NCBI GenBank assembly: GCA_016720395.1
Contig: JADKKR010000008.1
Location: 268,501 to 332,500 of the forward strand
Length of the DNA stretch: 64,000 bases
Source of the DNA: Geobacteraceae bacterium
GTDB taxonomy: Bacteria; Desulfobacterota; Desulfuromonadia; Geobacterales; Pseudopelobacteraceae
Direction of reading: 5' to 3'
A program made the position numbers and the translations under genes. Below, piece by piece: positions 32,477 through 40,636 of the stretch (position 1 is the first letter of the stretch; every line of letters begins with the position of its first letter). The notes under the pieces are model-generated. The model saw nothing but the letters and a program-made list of their open reading frames with translations. It ran no database searches and was not told where the DNA came from.

Positions 32477-33169
32477 ATGATCCAGCTCCATAACGTATCT
32501 CTGGCCTACCAGAAAGACGCCACCGCCCTGAATGCAATCAACCTTAAGATTGACAAGGGAGAGTTCGTTTTTCTGACCGGCCCGTCCGGTGCCGGTAAAA
32601 CCACACTCTTGAGACTGCTCTACGGAGCATTGACTCCGACGCGCGGACAGGTGCTGATAGACGGAAAGAATGTGTCGCATATGACAGCATCTCAGATCCC
32701 GTTCCTGCGGCGCTCGGTCGGGGTGGTCTTTCAGGATTTCAAGCTGCTGTCCTCCCGGTCCGTATTCGAGAACGTGGCAATCACCCTGGAGGTTCTCGGC
32801 TGGGGAAGGGCGGATATCGGTAAAAAGGTCATGCACACCCTGAAGCAGATGGGTATGGAATCCAAGATCAACCTGACTCCCGCACGCCTCTCGGGCGGCG
32901 AACAGCAGCGCGTGGCCCTGGCCCGCGCCCTGGTTAACGACCCCAAGATTCTCCTGGCCGACGAACCGACCGGCAATCTTGACGATGCGAACAAGAACCA
33001 GATACTGAATATCTTCAAAGAGGCAAATGTGCGTGGAACTACCGTTGTGGTGGCAACCCACGACCGCCGTCTGATCGAACATGCCCACAAGCGGCTGGTA
33101 ATCCTCAATAAGGGAGAGATTGTTGAACAGGTGGAAAAAGAAGCAGACAGCGGCGATCAAGCCCAATAA
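32477..33169 (+). CDS. ftsE: Cell division ABC ATPase FtsE
   Basis: 230 residues, the ATPase of the FtsEX complex, which at the septum controls peptidoglycan hydrolysis through EnvC. Walker A GPSGAGKTT is at 35-43, Q-loop VVFQDFKLL, signature LSGGEQQRVALARAL, Walker B ILLADEPTGNLD and switch VVVATHD. ATG 32477 is 4 bp after the pseudopilin stop, so it may be co-transcribed with the secretion genes. Its end overlaps ftsX by 47 bp. Confidence 0.96.
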   Translation: MIQLHNVSLAYQKDATALNAINLKIDKGEFVFLTGPSGAGKTTLLRLLYGALTPTRGQVLIDGKNVSHMTASQIPFLRRSVGVVFQDFKLLSSRSVFENVAITLEVLGWGRADIGKKVMHTLKQMGMESKINLTPARLSGGEQQRVALARALVNDPKILLADEPTGNLDDANKNQILNIFKEANVRGTTVVVATHDRRLIEHAHKRLVILNKGEIVEQVEKEADSGDQAQ

Positions 33170-34091
33170 ACGTCCAAAGTTGTCCGGAGAGGGGTTTTCC
33201 GGCCGCCTGGGATATTTTTTCTCCCGGGCTCTGGCGAATATCCGCCAGAATGTCTTTGTGAATGTCGTGACCATCGGTACGATTACGCTGGCGCTCCTGA
33301 TTGCCTCACTGTTTCTGCTGGTGTTTGTCAACCTTGAAAATGCTGCTGAAACCTGGAGCGAACGGGTTCAGGTAACGGTGTATTTCGACCATGAACTGAC
33401 ACAGCAGGAACAGACAGCGTTTCGCGGCAGGATCGGTGCTCTTCCCGGCACTGCCCGAGTCGGCTACGTCTCCCGCGACGAAGCACTCAAACGTTTCAAG
33501 GCCCGTTTGCGCGGTCAGGAAACACTCCTGGAGGGTGTGCGCTCCGAGGTGCTTCCACCGTCTCTTGAGATCACGCTTAAGCAGAGCCATCGTGAGACCC
33601 GCGAGGTCGAGGCATATGTAGCCGGCCTCAAGCGTATTGAAGGGGTAACGGAGGTGCAGTACGGTGAAGAGTGGGTGCGCAGGTTCAATACGTTTCTTAA
33701 TTTCATGCGTCTGCTGGGTGCCCTGCTGGGCGGGTTCCTGGTGGTTGCCGTGCTGTTTATCGTCTCAAATACGATCAAGCTGACCATCTACGCCCGCCGC
33801 GACGAGCTGGAGGTCATGTCGCTGGTCGGTGCTACCCGTTTCTTCATCAAGGCGCCTTTCCTGATCGAAGGGATCATGCAGGGAGGGGCCGGGGCTCTGC
33901 TCGCCATGGGTCTGCTGCTGGGTCTTTACGAGGGATTCCTGCACAATGCCGGCAGCTTTCTGACATTCAACCCGACGACCGCTGGTTTGGCGTTTCTGCC
34001 TGTTGAATATGTCTGCGGTATTATCATAGCAGGTATCTTTCTCGGATTTATCGGCAGCCTCTCCTCGCTGAAACGATTCATAACCGTCTGA
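33123..34091 (+). CDS. ftsX: Cell division protein FtsX
   Basis: 322 residues. Cytoplasmic basic tail, membrane helix (about 46-68), a periplasmic domain (70-200, with VQVTVYFDHELTQQEQ and a RVGYVSRDEALKRF strand), then three more helices (about 205-230, 255-280 and 295-315) flanked by DELEVMSLVGATRFFIKAPFLIEG, the FtsX signature. The start is TTG 33123 (6 nt from GGAG) or the adjacent TTG 33120. The 47-bp overlap with ftsE is typical of the pair. The periplasmic loop is the EnvC docking site in E. coli. Confidence 0.93.
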   Translation: MNRWKKKQTAAIKPNKRPKLSGEGFSGRLGYFFSRALANIRQNVFVNVVTIGTITLALLIASLFLLVFVNLENAAETWSERVQVTVYFDHELTQQEQTAFRGRIGALPGTARVGYVSRDEALKRFKARLRGQETLLEGVRSEVLPPSLEITLKQSHRETREVEAYVAGLKRIEGVTEVQYGEEWVRRFNTFLNFMRLLGALLGGFLVVAVLFIVSNTIKLTIYARRDELEVMSLVGATRFFIKAPFLIEGIMQGGAGALLAMGLLLGLYEGFLHNAGSFLTFNPTTAGLAFLPVEYVCGIIIAGIFLGFIGSLSSLKRFITV

Positions 34092-34094
34092 GGG

Positions 34095-35276
34095 ATGATG
34101 CGGCTGACCTTCATACTGCTGCTCCTGCTGTCTGCGGGTATCGCCCGTGGAGAAAATCCCCGGGATGAACTCAAAGGGGTCAAGCAGGAGATACGGGCCA
34201 AAAAACAGCTTATATCCAAAACCCGCAAGGTAGAGGCGGTTGTTTCCACCGAATTGCAGGAGATCAACCGGAACCTGGTTCAGAAAGAGTCTGACCTCGG
34301 TCGTCTCGACCGCGATCTCAAGGGTGTCGAGTCAAGCCTTGGCAGGACGGGACGTGAAATTGTCCGCGTAACGGACGAGGCGAACCGAAAGAAACAGGAG
34401 ATCGAACGCCGTCTGGCATCACTCTATAAGGCCGGTGAACTGGGTGCGGTCCGTATGTTTTTCTCGGCGGAATCCTTTCCCCAGATGGCGGAAAATATCC
34501 GCTACATGCGCTCCATTCTGGACAATGACAAAAAGATCTTTGCCGAGTATGATCAAAAGATTGTAGAACTGCATAAACTCAAGGTGGACCTTGAACGTGA
34601 CGCAGTAAAAAAGTCCCGGATAAAAGAAGGCATAGCAGTCAAGAAGCTGGAAATCGAGCAGGAAAAAAGCAAAAAGGCGGCCTATCTGGTAAAGGTCAGA
34701 CAGGACCGTACAAGCTACGAGAGGTCGCTCAAAGAACTTCAAGCCAATGCGGCCCGCCTGCAAACCATGATGGAGCGGCTTGAGGCGCTCAGCCGCAGAA
34801 AACTTTCATCCCGTCACGAGAAGCCGGGCAGCAGGCTCAAGCCGCTGGCAGAACTCCCCCCGGTTCCGGACCGTGGATTTGCATCGCAAAAAGGACGCAT
34901 GTCCCTGCCGGTGCGGGGTGAGATCATCGAGACCTACGGCAAACACAAGCACCCTGACTTCAACTCCTACACCTTCAGCAAGGGGTTGTCGATCTCCGCC
35001 GGGGTCGGTAGTGACATCAAGTCCATCTACGACGGTAGTGTGATCTTTGCCGATTATTTTAAAGGGTTTGGCAATATGATCATCATCGATCACGGTGGCG
35101 GTTATTTCAGCCTGTATGCCCACGCGTCAAAAATTCTGAAGAAAGTCGGTGCTGAAGTAGCCCGCAACGAAACAGTGGCAACCGTCGGTGATGCTGATTC
35201 GACGAAAGGTCCGCTGCTGTATTTTGAAATCAGGCATCAGGGCAAGCCGGTGGACCCGGCCGGCTGGGTGCGGTAA
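34095..35276 (+). CDS. envC: Murein hydrolase activator EnvC-like protein with degenerate LytM domain
   Basis: 393 residues. Signal peptide (about 1-19), long coiled coil (about 22-245), then a LytM/M23 domain (about 270-393). The zinc-binding residues of an active M23 peptidase are not all present: the H-x3-D motif is replaced by FSKGLSISAG, although LYAHAS remains. This is the EnvC condition, in which the LytM domain activates amidases rather than cutting peptidoglycan. The coiled coil is the part that binds FtsX. It follows ftsX by 3 bp; ATG 34098 is an alternative start. Confidence 0.9.
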   Translation: MMRLTFILLLLLSAGIARGENPRDELKGVKQEIRAKKQLISKTRKVEAVVSTELQEINRNLVQKESDLGRLDRDLKGVESSLGRTGREIVRVTDEANRKKQEIERRLASLYKAGELGAVRMFFSAESFPQMAENIRYMRSILDNDKKIFAEYDQKIVELHKLKVDLERDAVKKSRIKEGIAVKKLEIEQEKSKKAAYLVKVRQDRTSYERSLKELQANAARLQTMMERLEALSRRKLSSRHEKPGSRLKPLAELPPVPDRGFASQKGRMSLPVRGEIIETYGKHKHPDFNSYTFSKGLSISAGVGSDIKSIYDGSVIFADYFKGFGNMIIIDHGGGYFSLYAHASKILKKVGAEVARNETVATVGDADSTKGPLLYFEIRHQGKPVDPAGWVR

Positions 35277-35330
35277 ACGCGTCACTATATCACCTGTTCT
35301 ATAGAGATCAAAATCAACCGGAGGCTTGAG

Positions 35331-36710
35331 ATGGCAACACCAGGAAACAATAAAAAGCGGGTGGCAATGGGTTTCGCAGTACTCATTTCCGTCCTGGTCA
35401 TTTTTATCGGTATCATGTCGCAGCGGCGCTGCATCGCAGAAGCTAAGGGGAGCGATTACGAATCTATCGAGCTTTTTACCGATGTCATGGCGATAGTCAA
35501 GAAGAGCTATGTGGAGGAGGTCGACACCAAAAAACTGATCTATGGTGCCATCAACGGGATGCTGGCTTCACTTGACCCGCACAGTTCCTTCATGCCTCCC
35601 GACAGCTACAAGGAAATGAAGATTGATACCAAAGGGGCCTTTGGCGGACTGGGAATAGAAATCAGTATCAAGGACGGCATCCTGACTGTCATCTCGCCCA
35701 TTGAGGATACCCCCGCTTTCAAGGCCGGCATCAAGTCCGGGGACCAGATCTTCAAAATCGATGATAAGTTCACGAAAGATCTTAATATCAACGATGCGGT
35801 CAAGCGCATGCGCGGTCAAAAGGGTACCAAGGTAATTCTGACAATCATGCGCGAAGGTTTCGACAAGCCGCAGGAATTCCCGTTGGTGCGTGATATCATT
35901 CAGGTAAAGAGTGTCCGTTCCCGGCTGATGGAGGACGGGTATGCGTATATCCGGATTGCCCAGTTTCAGGAGAAGACTGACGAAGATCTGGTCAGGTTCC
36001 TGAAAAGCCTCAAAGAGGAGAACAAGGGCGAACTCAAGGGTCTGATCCTCGATATGCGCAACGATCCCGGCGGCCTGCTCGATCAGGCGGTCAGGGTGGC
36101 AGAGCATTTCGTCGAAGAAGGCAAGATGATCGTGTATACGGAAGGCCGCGAGAAGGATTCCAAGATGCAGTTTACTGCGAGGAAAGGCACTAAAGAGCCG
36201 AACTACCCGATTGTGGTGCTGATAAACGGCGGCAGTGCCAGCGCGTCGGAAATCGTGGCCGGAGCATTGCAGGATCACAAACGTGCAATAGTTATGGGCA
36301 CCCAGAGTTTCGGGAAGGGATCGGTGCAAACCATTATTCCGTTGTCGGATGAGTCCGGACTGCGCCTTACAACGGCTCGCTACTATACCCCCAAAGGTCG
36401 TTCAATCCAGGCTAAAGGCATTACTCCGGACATTATCGTCGAGCGGCTTGAGCTGCCAAAAGAGCCGGCCGGAAAAAAAGACAGCATGCACCTGAGAGAG
36501 AAGGACCTGGAAAATCACTTTGAGGGCGAAGACAAGAACGCGCCGAAGGATGCAAAGAAAGAAGACAAGAAGGATGAGAAGAAGGATGAGAAGAAGGACA
36601 AGGATCCTGGCTTGAAGCCGGAAGATGCCCTCAAGAGCGATTACCAGGTCATGCGTGCGCTCGACCTGCTTAAAGGTTGGGAAATATTGAAAAAAATGGG
36701 CGACAAGTAA
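35331..36710 (+). CDS. ctpA: Carboxyl-terminal processing protease (S41)
   Basis: 459 residues. An N-terminal membrane anchor or signal (about 12-30), the S41 N-terminal domain (YGAINGMLASLDPHSSFM), a PDZ domain (about 95-175) and the S41 core. The catalytic Ser lies in GGSASASE (about 300-307) and the Lys is K329 in SFGKGSVQT. The C-terminal tail holds a lysine/aspartate-rich repeat (DKKDEKKDEKKDKD, about 405-425). Such proteases trim or degrade periplasmic proteins, often peptidoglycan hydrolases and their adaptors. It belongs with envC and ftsX in this neighbourhood. Confidence 0.94.
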   Translation: MATPGNNKKRVAMGFAVLISVLVIFIGIMSQRRCIAEAKGSDYESIELFTDVMAIVKKSYVEEVDTKKLIYGAINGMLASLDPHSSFMPPDSYKEMKIDTKGAFGGLGIEISIKDGILTVISPIEDTPAFKAGIKSGDQIFKIDDKFTKDLNINDAVKRMRGQKGTKVILTIMREGFDKPQEFPLVRDIIQVKSVRSRLMEDGYAYIRIAQFQEKTDEDLVRFLKSLKEENKGELKGLILDMRNDPGGLLDQAVRVAEHFVEEGKMIVYTEGREKDSKMQFTARKGTKEPNYPIVVLINGGSASASEIVAGALQDHKRAIVMGTQSFGKGSVQTIIPLSDESGLRLTTARYYTPKGRSIQAKGITPDIIVERLELPKEPAGKKDSMHLREKDLENHFEGEDKNAPKDAKKEDKKDEKKDEKKDKDPGLKPEDALKSDYQVMRALDLLKGWEILKKMGDK

Positions 36711-36717
36711 CCTGTAG

Positions 36718-37689
36718 GTGAAAAAGACCAACGACAACAGAAGCTCCAAAAAGCCGGGCGGCAGCCGTTATGCCGCCCTGGCTGTTGCAGCTGTTATCAT
36801 CCTTGCCGTGGGTGCCTATCTGCTGAACACAGCCTCCATCGAGTCGCCGCCATCTTTACCCCGGACGATTCAGCAGGTACCCGTTCCCCCGTCCCAGCCC
36901 CAACCTCAAATCCCTGTTGTAAAAAACTATTCCGCATCCAAAAAGGATACGTCGCCGCTGCACACGTACCCGGAAACTCCCCACGTGCAGGAGAAAACGC
37001 CTTCGGATTCAAGGCCGTCGGGCCGCGCGGGCCGTCTGGCCATTATCATAGATGATATGGGTAGCAGTATGCAGGAGGCCAGATCCCTGGCCGGTATCGG
37101 TGTCCCTCTGACCTTTTCCGTCATTCCCGGCCTGCGCAGCTACAGAGAGGTAGCAGCCTTCGCTGCTGCCAACGGTATAGAGACCATGATTCACATCCCC
37201 ATGCAGTCAAAGGGCTGGCCCGAGCGTCGTCTCGAGAACAACGGCCTGCTGGTTTCCATGGAAGATGCCGCTATCAGCGAGCGCATTGAAGAGTTCATGC
37301 GCAGCATGCCCAGGGCGGCCGGTATCAACAATCACATGGGATCTGAATTTACCGAGCATGAGGACAAGATGCGGGCCGTGCTGACGGTGCTGAAGGGAAG
37401 GGGGTTGTACTTCGTTGACAGCGTGACGACTCCGGAATCGGTAGGGATGCGGCTCGCACGGGAACTTGATCTCAGGTCCGGCCGGCGCAGTGTGTTCCTG
37501 GACAACGAGCAGGATGGAACGTACATCCGGGGGCAGTTGAATCAGGCGGTGCGGCTTGCAAAAAAAACAGGCGGTGTAATCGCCATCTGCCACCCGCATC
37601 CCGCTACGATACGTACACTTGAGTCTGCTCTGCCGGACCTGGCACGGCAGGGCATCACGCTGGTTCCGGCCTCACAGTTGGTGAGGTAG
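36718..37689 (+). CDS. Divergent polysaccharide deacetylase family protein (YibQ-like)
   Basis: 323 residues. N-terminal membrane anchor (about 18-37), a long Pro/Gln/Ser linker, then a divergent polysaccharide deacetylase domain (about 105-320) with LAIIIDDMGSSMQEA, PLTFSVIPGLRS, TMIHIPMQSKGWP, AAGINNHMGSEFTEHED, LYFVDSVTTPESVG and IAICHPHPATI. In E. coli yibQ lies next to envC, and the same order is seen here. Substrate and activity of the family are not well known. The start is GTG 36718 without a strong ribosome-binding site. It ends 8 bp from the convergent ParA-like gene. Confidence 0.88.
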   Translation: MKKTNDNRSSKKPGGSRYAALAVAAVIILAVGAYLLNTASIESPPSLPRTIQQVPVPPSQPQPQIPVVKNYSASKKDTSPLHTYPETPHVQEKTPSDSRPSGRAGRLAIIIDDMGSSMQEARSLAGIGVPLTFSVIPGLRSYREVAAFAAANGIETMIHIPMQSKGWPERRLENNGLLVSMEDAAISERIEEFMRSMPRAAGINNHMGSEFTEHEDKMRAVLTVLKGRGLYFVDSVTTPESVGMRLARELDLRSGRRSVFLDNEQDGTYIRGQLNQAVRLAKKTGGVIAICHPHPATIRTLESALPDLARQGITLVPASQLVR

Positions 37690-37697
37690 CTTACCCT

Positions 37698-39095
37698 CTA
37701 CGCTTGTGCGACAGCCGCCCCGATCTGTATCTGCATCTTCTGCAGGGAGCGGTAGCGGTCCTCATGCAGCACCGCAACGGGGTCGCTCGGGTCCACCGGG
37801 TGAACTGCCAGCCAGGAGTCACTACGGAGTCTGCCCTGATAACCGGCCAGAGACTCATTGAGCAGCAGGTACAGCCTGCTGTTGTTTCCATCCAGTATGC
37901 CTTCTGAAAAACCGGTTAAATCGACATCCTTTTGGAATATCTGCTCTCCGGTAGGACTGAATTGCCGATAGTCCAGCACCGTCTGGCTGTCAGAGGTCTT
38001 TGGCGACAGCAGGGAGATGGTTTTACCGGCCTTATCCGCCATCAGCATGCGTGCCGCGTCAAATGCCTGGGAATTGCTGGTCATTCCATACAGGGCAGTA
38101 CAGAGCATCTCGGTAAAACAGGAGTCATGCAGAAAGCCCCGTGCGGTCCGGTCGGAGGTCTCGTAATAGAACCCCCTTCCGTCGGGCTGCTCTTCCAGAA
38201 GAGTTCCACAGATCAGGCAACGGTCCGCCAGTCCTTCAAGTCTCGCAAGATACGACTCCTTCCGCTTTCCTTCCTTCTCAGCCAGCCAGGTGAAGTAGAG
38301 GCAGGCCCGTGACTCGGGTGTTGCATCATAGCTTCTCAGCAGGTCACGGCTGATTTCTGCAAACTGGCCGTGCACATCGGTTCCCCGGGCATGGGTCAGG
38401 ATCGGATAAATCCTGCCGTCCGGGTTGGTGTTGAGGCTCTCCACTTTGGGGCTCTTGGAGATATAGGTGTCCAGGCAGCGGTAGCCGCGGTTTGCTGCAA
38501 AAGCACGCAGAAGGGTTTTCAGGTCCTTGAAGACACCATCGAATTTGATGCGTTCATCGATCAGGCAGGGAATCAGTGCCAGGGACTTCTTGTCGATGCC
38601 GCGCTGCTCGAAGAGTGAAAAGATATTGCGGCAATTGTCGAGGCTGGGCATGTCCTTTACCGGTATCAGGACCCGGTCGGCTGCGTAGAGGGCGTTCTGG
38701 GTCAGAATATTAAGGTCAGGGCGTGTGTCGATGATAACGATGCCCGACAGCCCTGATTCTGCCAGCATGCGCGTCAGAGTCATCGGGCCTTTGAACCGTT
38801 CGTGAATGTCTCCCAGTTCCGTCGAAGATGGAATAAACCCGACTCCGTACTGCCCCAGTTGGACGACGTCTCCGGCAGGCACGTCCATCAGCATGTCATG
38901 GACATCACCCTTCTGCTTTTGTCCTTTGAGTGCAAACATCCGGTCTATGGTAAAGTGGTTGTCGAAGGAGAATATGGTGACCGGCAGGTCTTCGCGCATG
39001 GCTTTCAGGTAGATTGCCAGGTTGGTGGCCAGGGTGGTTTTACCGACCCCCCCTTTTTCTGAGGATATGGTGATGATATAGGGATAGGACTGCAT
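37698..39095 (-). CDS. ParA/MinD-like ATPase with unusual C-terminal domain
   Basis: 465 residues. The deviant Walker A KGGVGKTT (residues 14-21) and IVIIDTRPDLNILTQNAL (Walker B) define a ParA/MinD/Mrp-type ATPase over about the first 250 residues. The final 200 residues are not a standard ParA tail; they include a zinc-finger-like CLICGTLLEEQ with a later HDSCF, and a predicted compact alpha/beta region. There is no parB or parS-like site nearby, and the gene is monocistronic, so a plasmid-partition role is unlikely. Its target is unknown. I chose ATG 39095; the longer in-frame start at 39197 would lie upstream of the predicted promoter. Confidence 0.8.
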   Translation of the reverse strand: MQSYPYIITISSEKGGVGKTTLATNLAIYLKAMREDLPVTIFSFDNHFTIDRMFALKGQKQKGDVHDMLMDVPAGDVVQLGQYGVGFIPSSTELGDIHERFKGPMTLTRMLAESGLSGIVIIDTRPDLNILTQNALYAADRVLIPVKDMPSLDNCRNIFSLFEQRGIDKKSLALIPCLIDERIKFDGVFKDLKTLLRAFAANRGYRCLDTYISKSPKVESLNTNPDGRIYPILTHARGTDVHGQFAEISRDLLRSYDATPESRACLYFTWLAEKEGKRKESYLARLEGLADRCLICGTLLEEQPDGRGFYYETSDRTARGFLHDSCFTEMLCTALYGMTSNSQAFDAARMLMADKAGKTISLLSPKTSDSQTVLDYRQFSPTGEQIFQKDVDLTGFSEGILDGNNSRLYLLLNESLAGYQGRLRSDSWLAVHPVDPSDPVAVLHEDRYRSLQKMQIQIGAAVAQA

Positions 39096-39149
39096 CAGAT
39101 ATGACCACCGTCGTTGGATAATTGAGGCGTTTTGACACCGCCGCTGGCG

Positions 39150-39178
39150 ATAGTAGTCAATTTGATGCAGATGGTCAA
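39150..39178 (-). promoter_or_regulatory. Promoter of the ParA-like ATPase gene
   Basis: On the minus strand, TTGACC (39178-39173), 17-nt spacer, TACTAT (39155-39150). This gives a leader of about 48 nt before ATG 39095 and argues against the longer start. Confidence 0.6.
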
Positions 39179-39255
39179 CGTTTTGCTGTAGATTCACCTC
39201 GGAGATGCGGGAGCTGCAGTGACGGTGAAACTGGGCTGAACCGGTACCGGTGAAA

Positions 39256-39283
39256 TTGACATTGACGTTACAGCCATTAGAAT
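39256..39283 (+). promoter_or_regulatory. Promoter of ccoG
   Basis: Consensus TTGACA (39256-39261), 16-nt spacer, TAGAAT (39278-39283). A transcript would start near 39290, 45 nt before ATG 39335. Confidence 0.6.
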
Positions 39284-39334
39284 ATACTTGTAATACCCGC
39301 TGCCTGACGAGGCGTGCTTAAGGAAAATCAAATC

Positions 39335-40537
39335 ATGACATCTCCCCGTATTACCTCTAAGCGCCGCCGGGTACAGGCTGTGCTGATTGCTTCCGCTCTG
39401 CTGCTCCCTTTTCTGAGTATTGGCGGGAACCCGTTCCTGCGGATGGATATCAGCATGCGGACCCTTTTCATGGCCGGAGTTCCGGTCAGGGTCGACCAGT
39501 TTTACCTCGTGCTGCTGGCAACATTGTTCGTGGTGGTGTTTTTTCTCCTCCTTACCGTCATACTTGGACGGGTATGGTGCGGCTGGCTCTGTCCCCAGAC
39601 TGTGTTCAATGACCTGGCTGAACTGATCGGCGAACGTTTCCGTAAGCGGGTCTCTCCACCCGTTTCGCGACTGATCGAGCATGCCTCAGCCCTGTCTGTA
39701 TCGGCCGTAATCTCCTTCAACATGCTCTGCTGGTTTATGTCCCCCGCCAGTGTTGCAGCCGCTCTCGTGGACTTTTCCTCAAATCCGCTGCTGATGGCAT
39801 CGTTCCTGACGGTATCTCTGTTCGGATATCTCAACCTGCTACTTGTCAAACGTAGTTTTTGTCACAGTTACTGCCCGTATGGGAGGTTCCAGGCTGCCCT
39901 GACCGATGAGGGGACACTGAATCTCGCTTTTCTCGAGGAGTCCCGTGAGCGCTGTCTGCGGTGCAACGCCTGTGTGCGATGCTGCCCGATGGAGATCGAT
40001 ATCAGGGAGGGATTCCAGATCGAATGCATCAATTGCGGGCGATGCATTGATGCCTGTCGTGGTGTAATGGAGCGGCGACTGGACGGTCCCGGCTTGATCG
40101 ATTACCGTTTCGGGACAAGAAAGGGGACTCGTTTCAAGCCGGGGAGCAAGACCGTACTGCTTGGTGTCGTGACACTGGTTCTCGGCGTAGGGCTGGCCTG
40201 GGGACTGGCCGGCAGAAATCAGACCGCATTTGCCCTGCAACGTATTGCCACTGCCGAACCGCAAACGATGCCGGATGGATTCCAGGCACAGCCGTGGCGC
40301 GCAATCATCGGCAATCGTTCAGAGTCTCCGGTCACATATTCTCTCCGTACCGAAGCGCCCCAGGTTGGCGTGATCAGTCTGCTGGGACCGGTTTCGAATA
40401 TCATGGTTGCGCCCAATGAGAGCCGTGAGATTACCTTCCTGATCCGCCACAAACACATAGGAGGAACTCCCCGGACAGTAGTGCTGCAGCTTTTTGAGGG
40501 AGACCGGCTGGCTGCTTCAGTCAAGGTCAGGCTCTGA
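39335..40537 (+). CDS. ccoG: CcoG-like polyferredoxin (cytochrome oxidase accessory / RdxA-FixG family)
   Basis: 400 residues. Membrane helices at about 15-30, 57-82, 117-140 and 148-170 in the N-terminal part, with CGWLCPQ and FCHSYCPYGR. Two ferredoxin-type motifs follow, CLRCNACVRCCP and CINCGRCIDAC. Then a further helix (about 270-290) and a C-terminal immunoglobulin-like domain (NRSESPVTYSLRTEAP..., REITFLIRHKH). This is the full CcoG layout. CcoG acts in copper reduction for cbb3 oxidase assembly in several proteobacteria, but no ccoN-type gene is in the window. ATG 39335 has AAGGA about 10 nt upstream. Confidence 0.88.
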   Translation: MTSPRITSKRRRVQAVLIASALLLPFLSIGGNPFLRMDISMRTLFMAGVPVRVDQFYLVLLATLFVVVFFLLLTVILGRVWCGWLCPQTVFNDLAELIGERFRKRVSPPVSRLIEHASALSVSAVISFNMLCWFMSPASVAAALVDFSSNPLLMASFLTVSLFGYLNLLLVKRSFCHSYCPYGRFQAALTDEGTLNLAFLEESRERCLRCNACVRCCPMEIDIREGFQIECINCGRCIDACRGVMERRLDGPGLIDYRFGTRKGTRFKPGSKTVLLGVVTLVLGVGLAWGLAGRNQTAFALQRIATAEPQTMPDGFQAQPWRAIIGNRSESPVTYSLRTEAPQVGVISLLGPVSNIMVAPNESREITFLIRHKHIGGTPRTVVLQLFEGDRLAASVKVRL

Positions 40538-40636
40538 GATGGCTGAACAGGCTGTTTTCCGGCAGTTTTGCCTTGCCTGCCGGCATCTTCGGTGGTAGGT
40601 TAACAGCTATTTGCATCGCTAGGGAGGATGTTTTTT

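Noticed and set aside
36540..36605. Lys/Asp/Glu-coding repeat in ctpA as a mobile or CRISPR-like repeat
   Set aside because: It is an in-frame, low-complexity tail with irregular short units inside a complete gene; there are no spacers.
37698..39334. A chromosome partition locus (parAB-parS)
   Set aside because: There is no ParB gene and I saw no parS-like 16-bp palindrome nearby.
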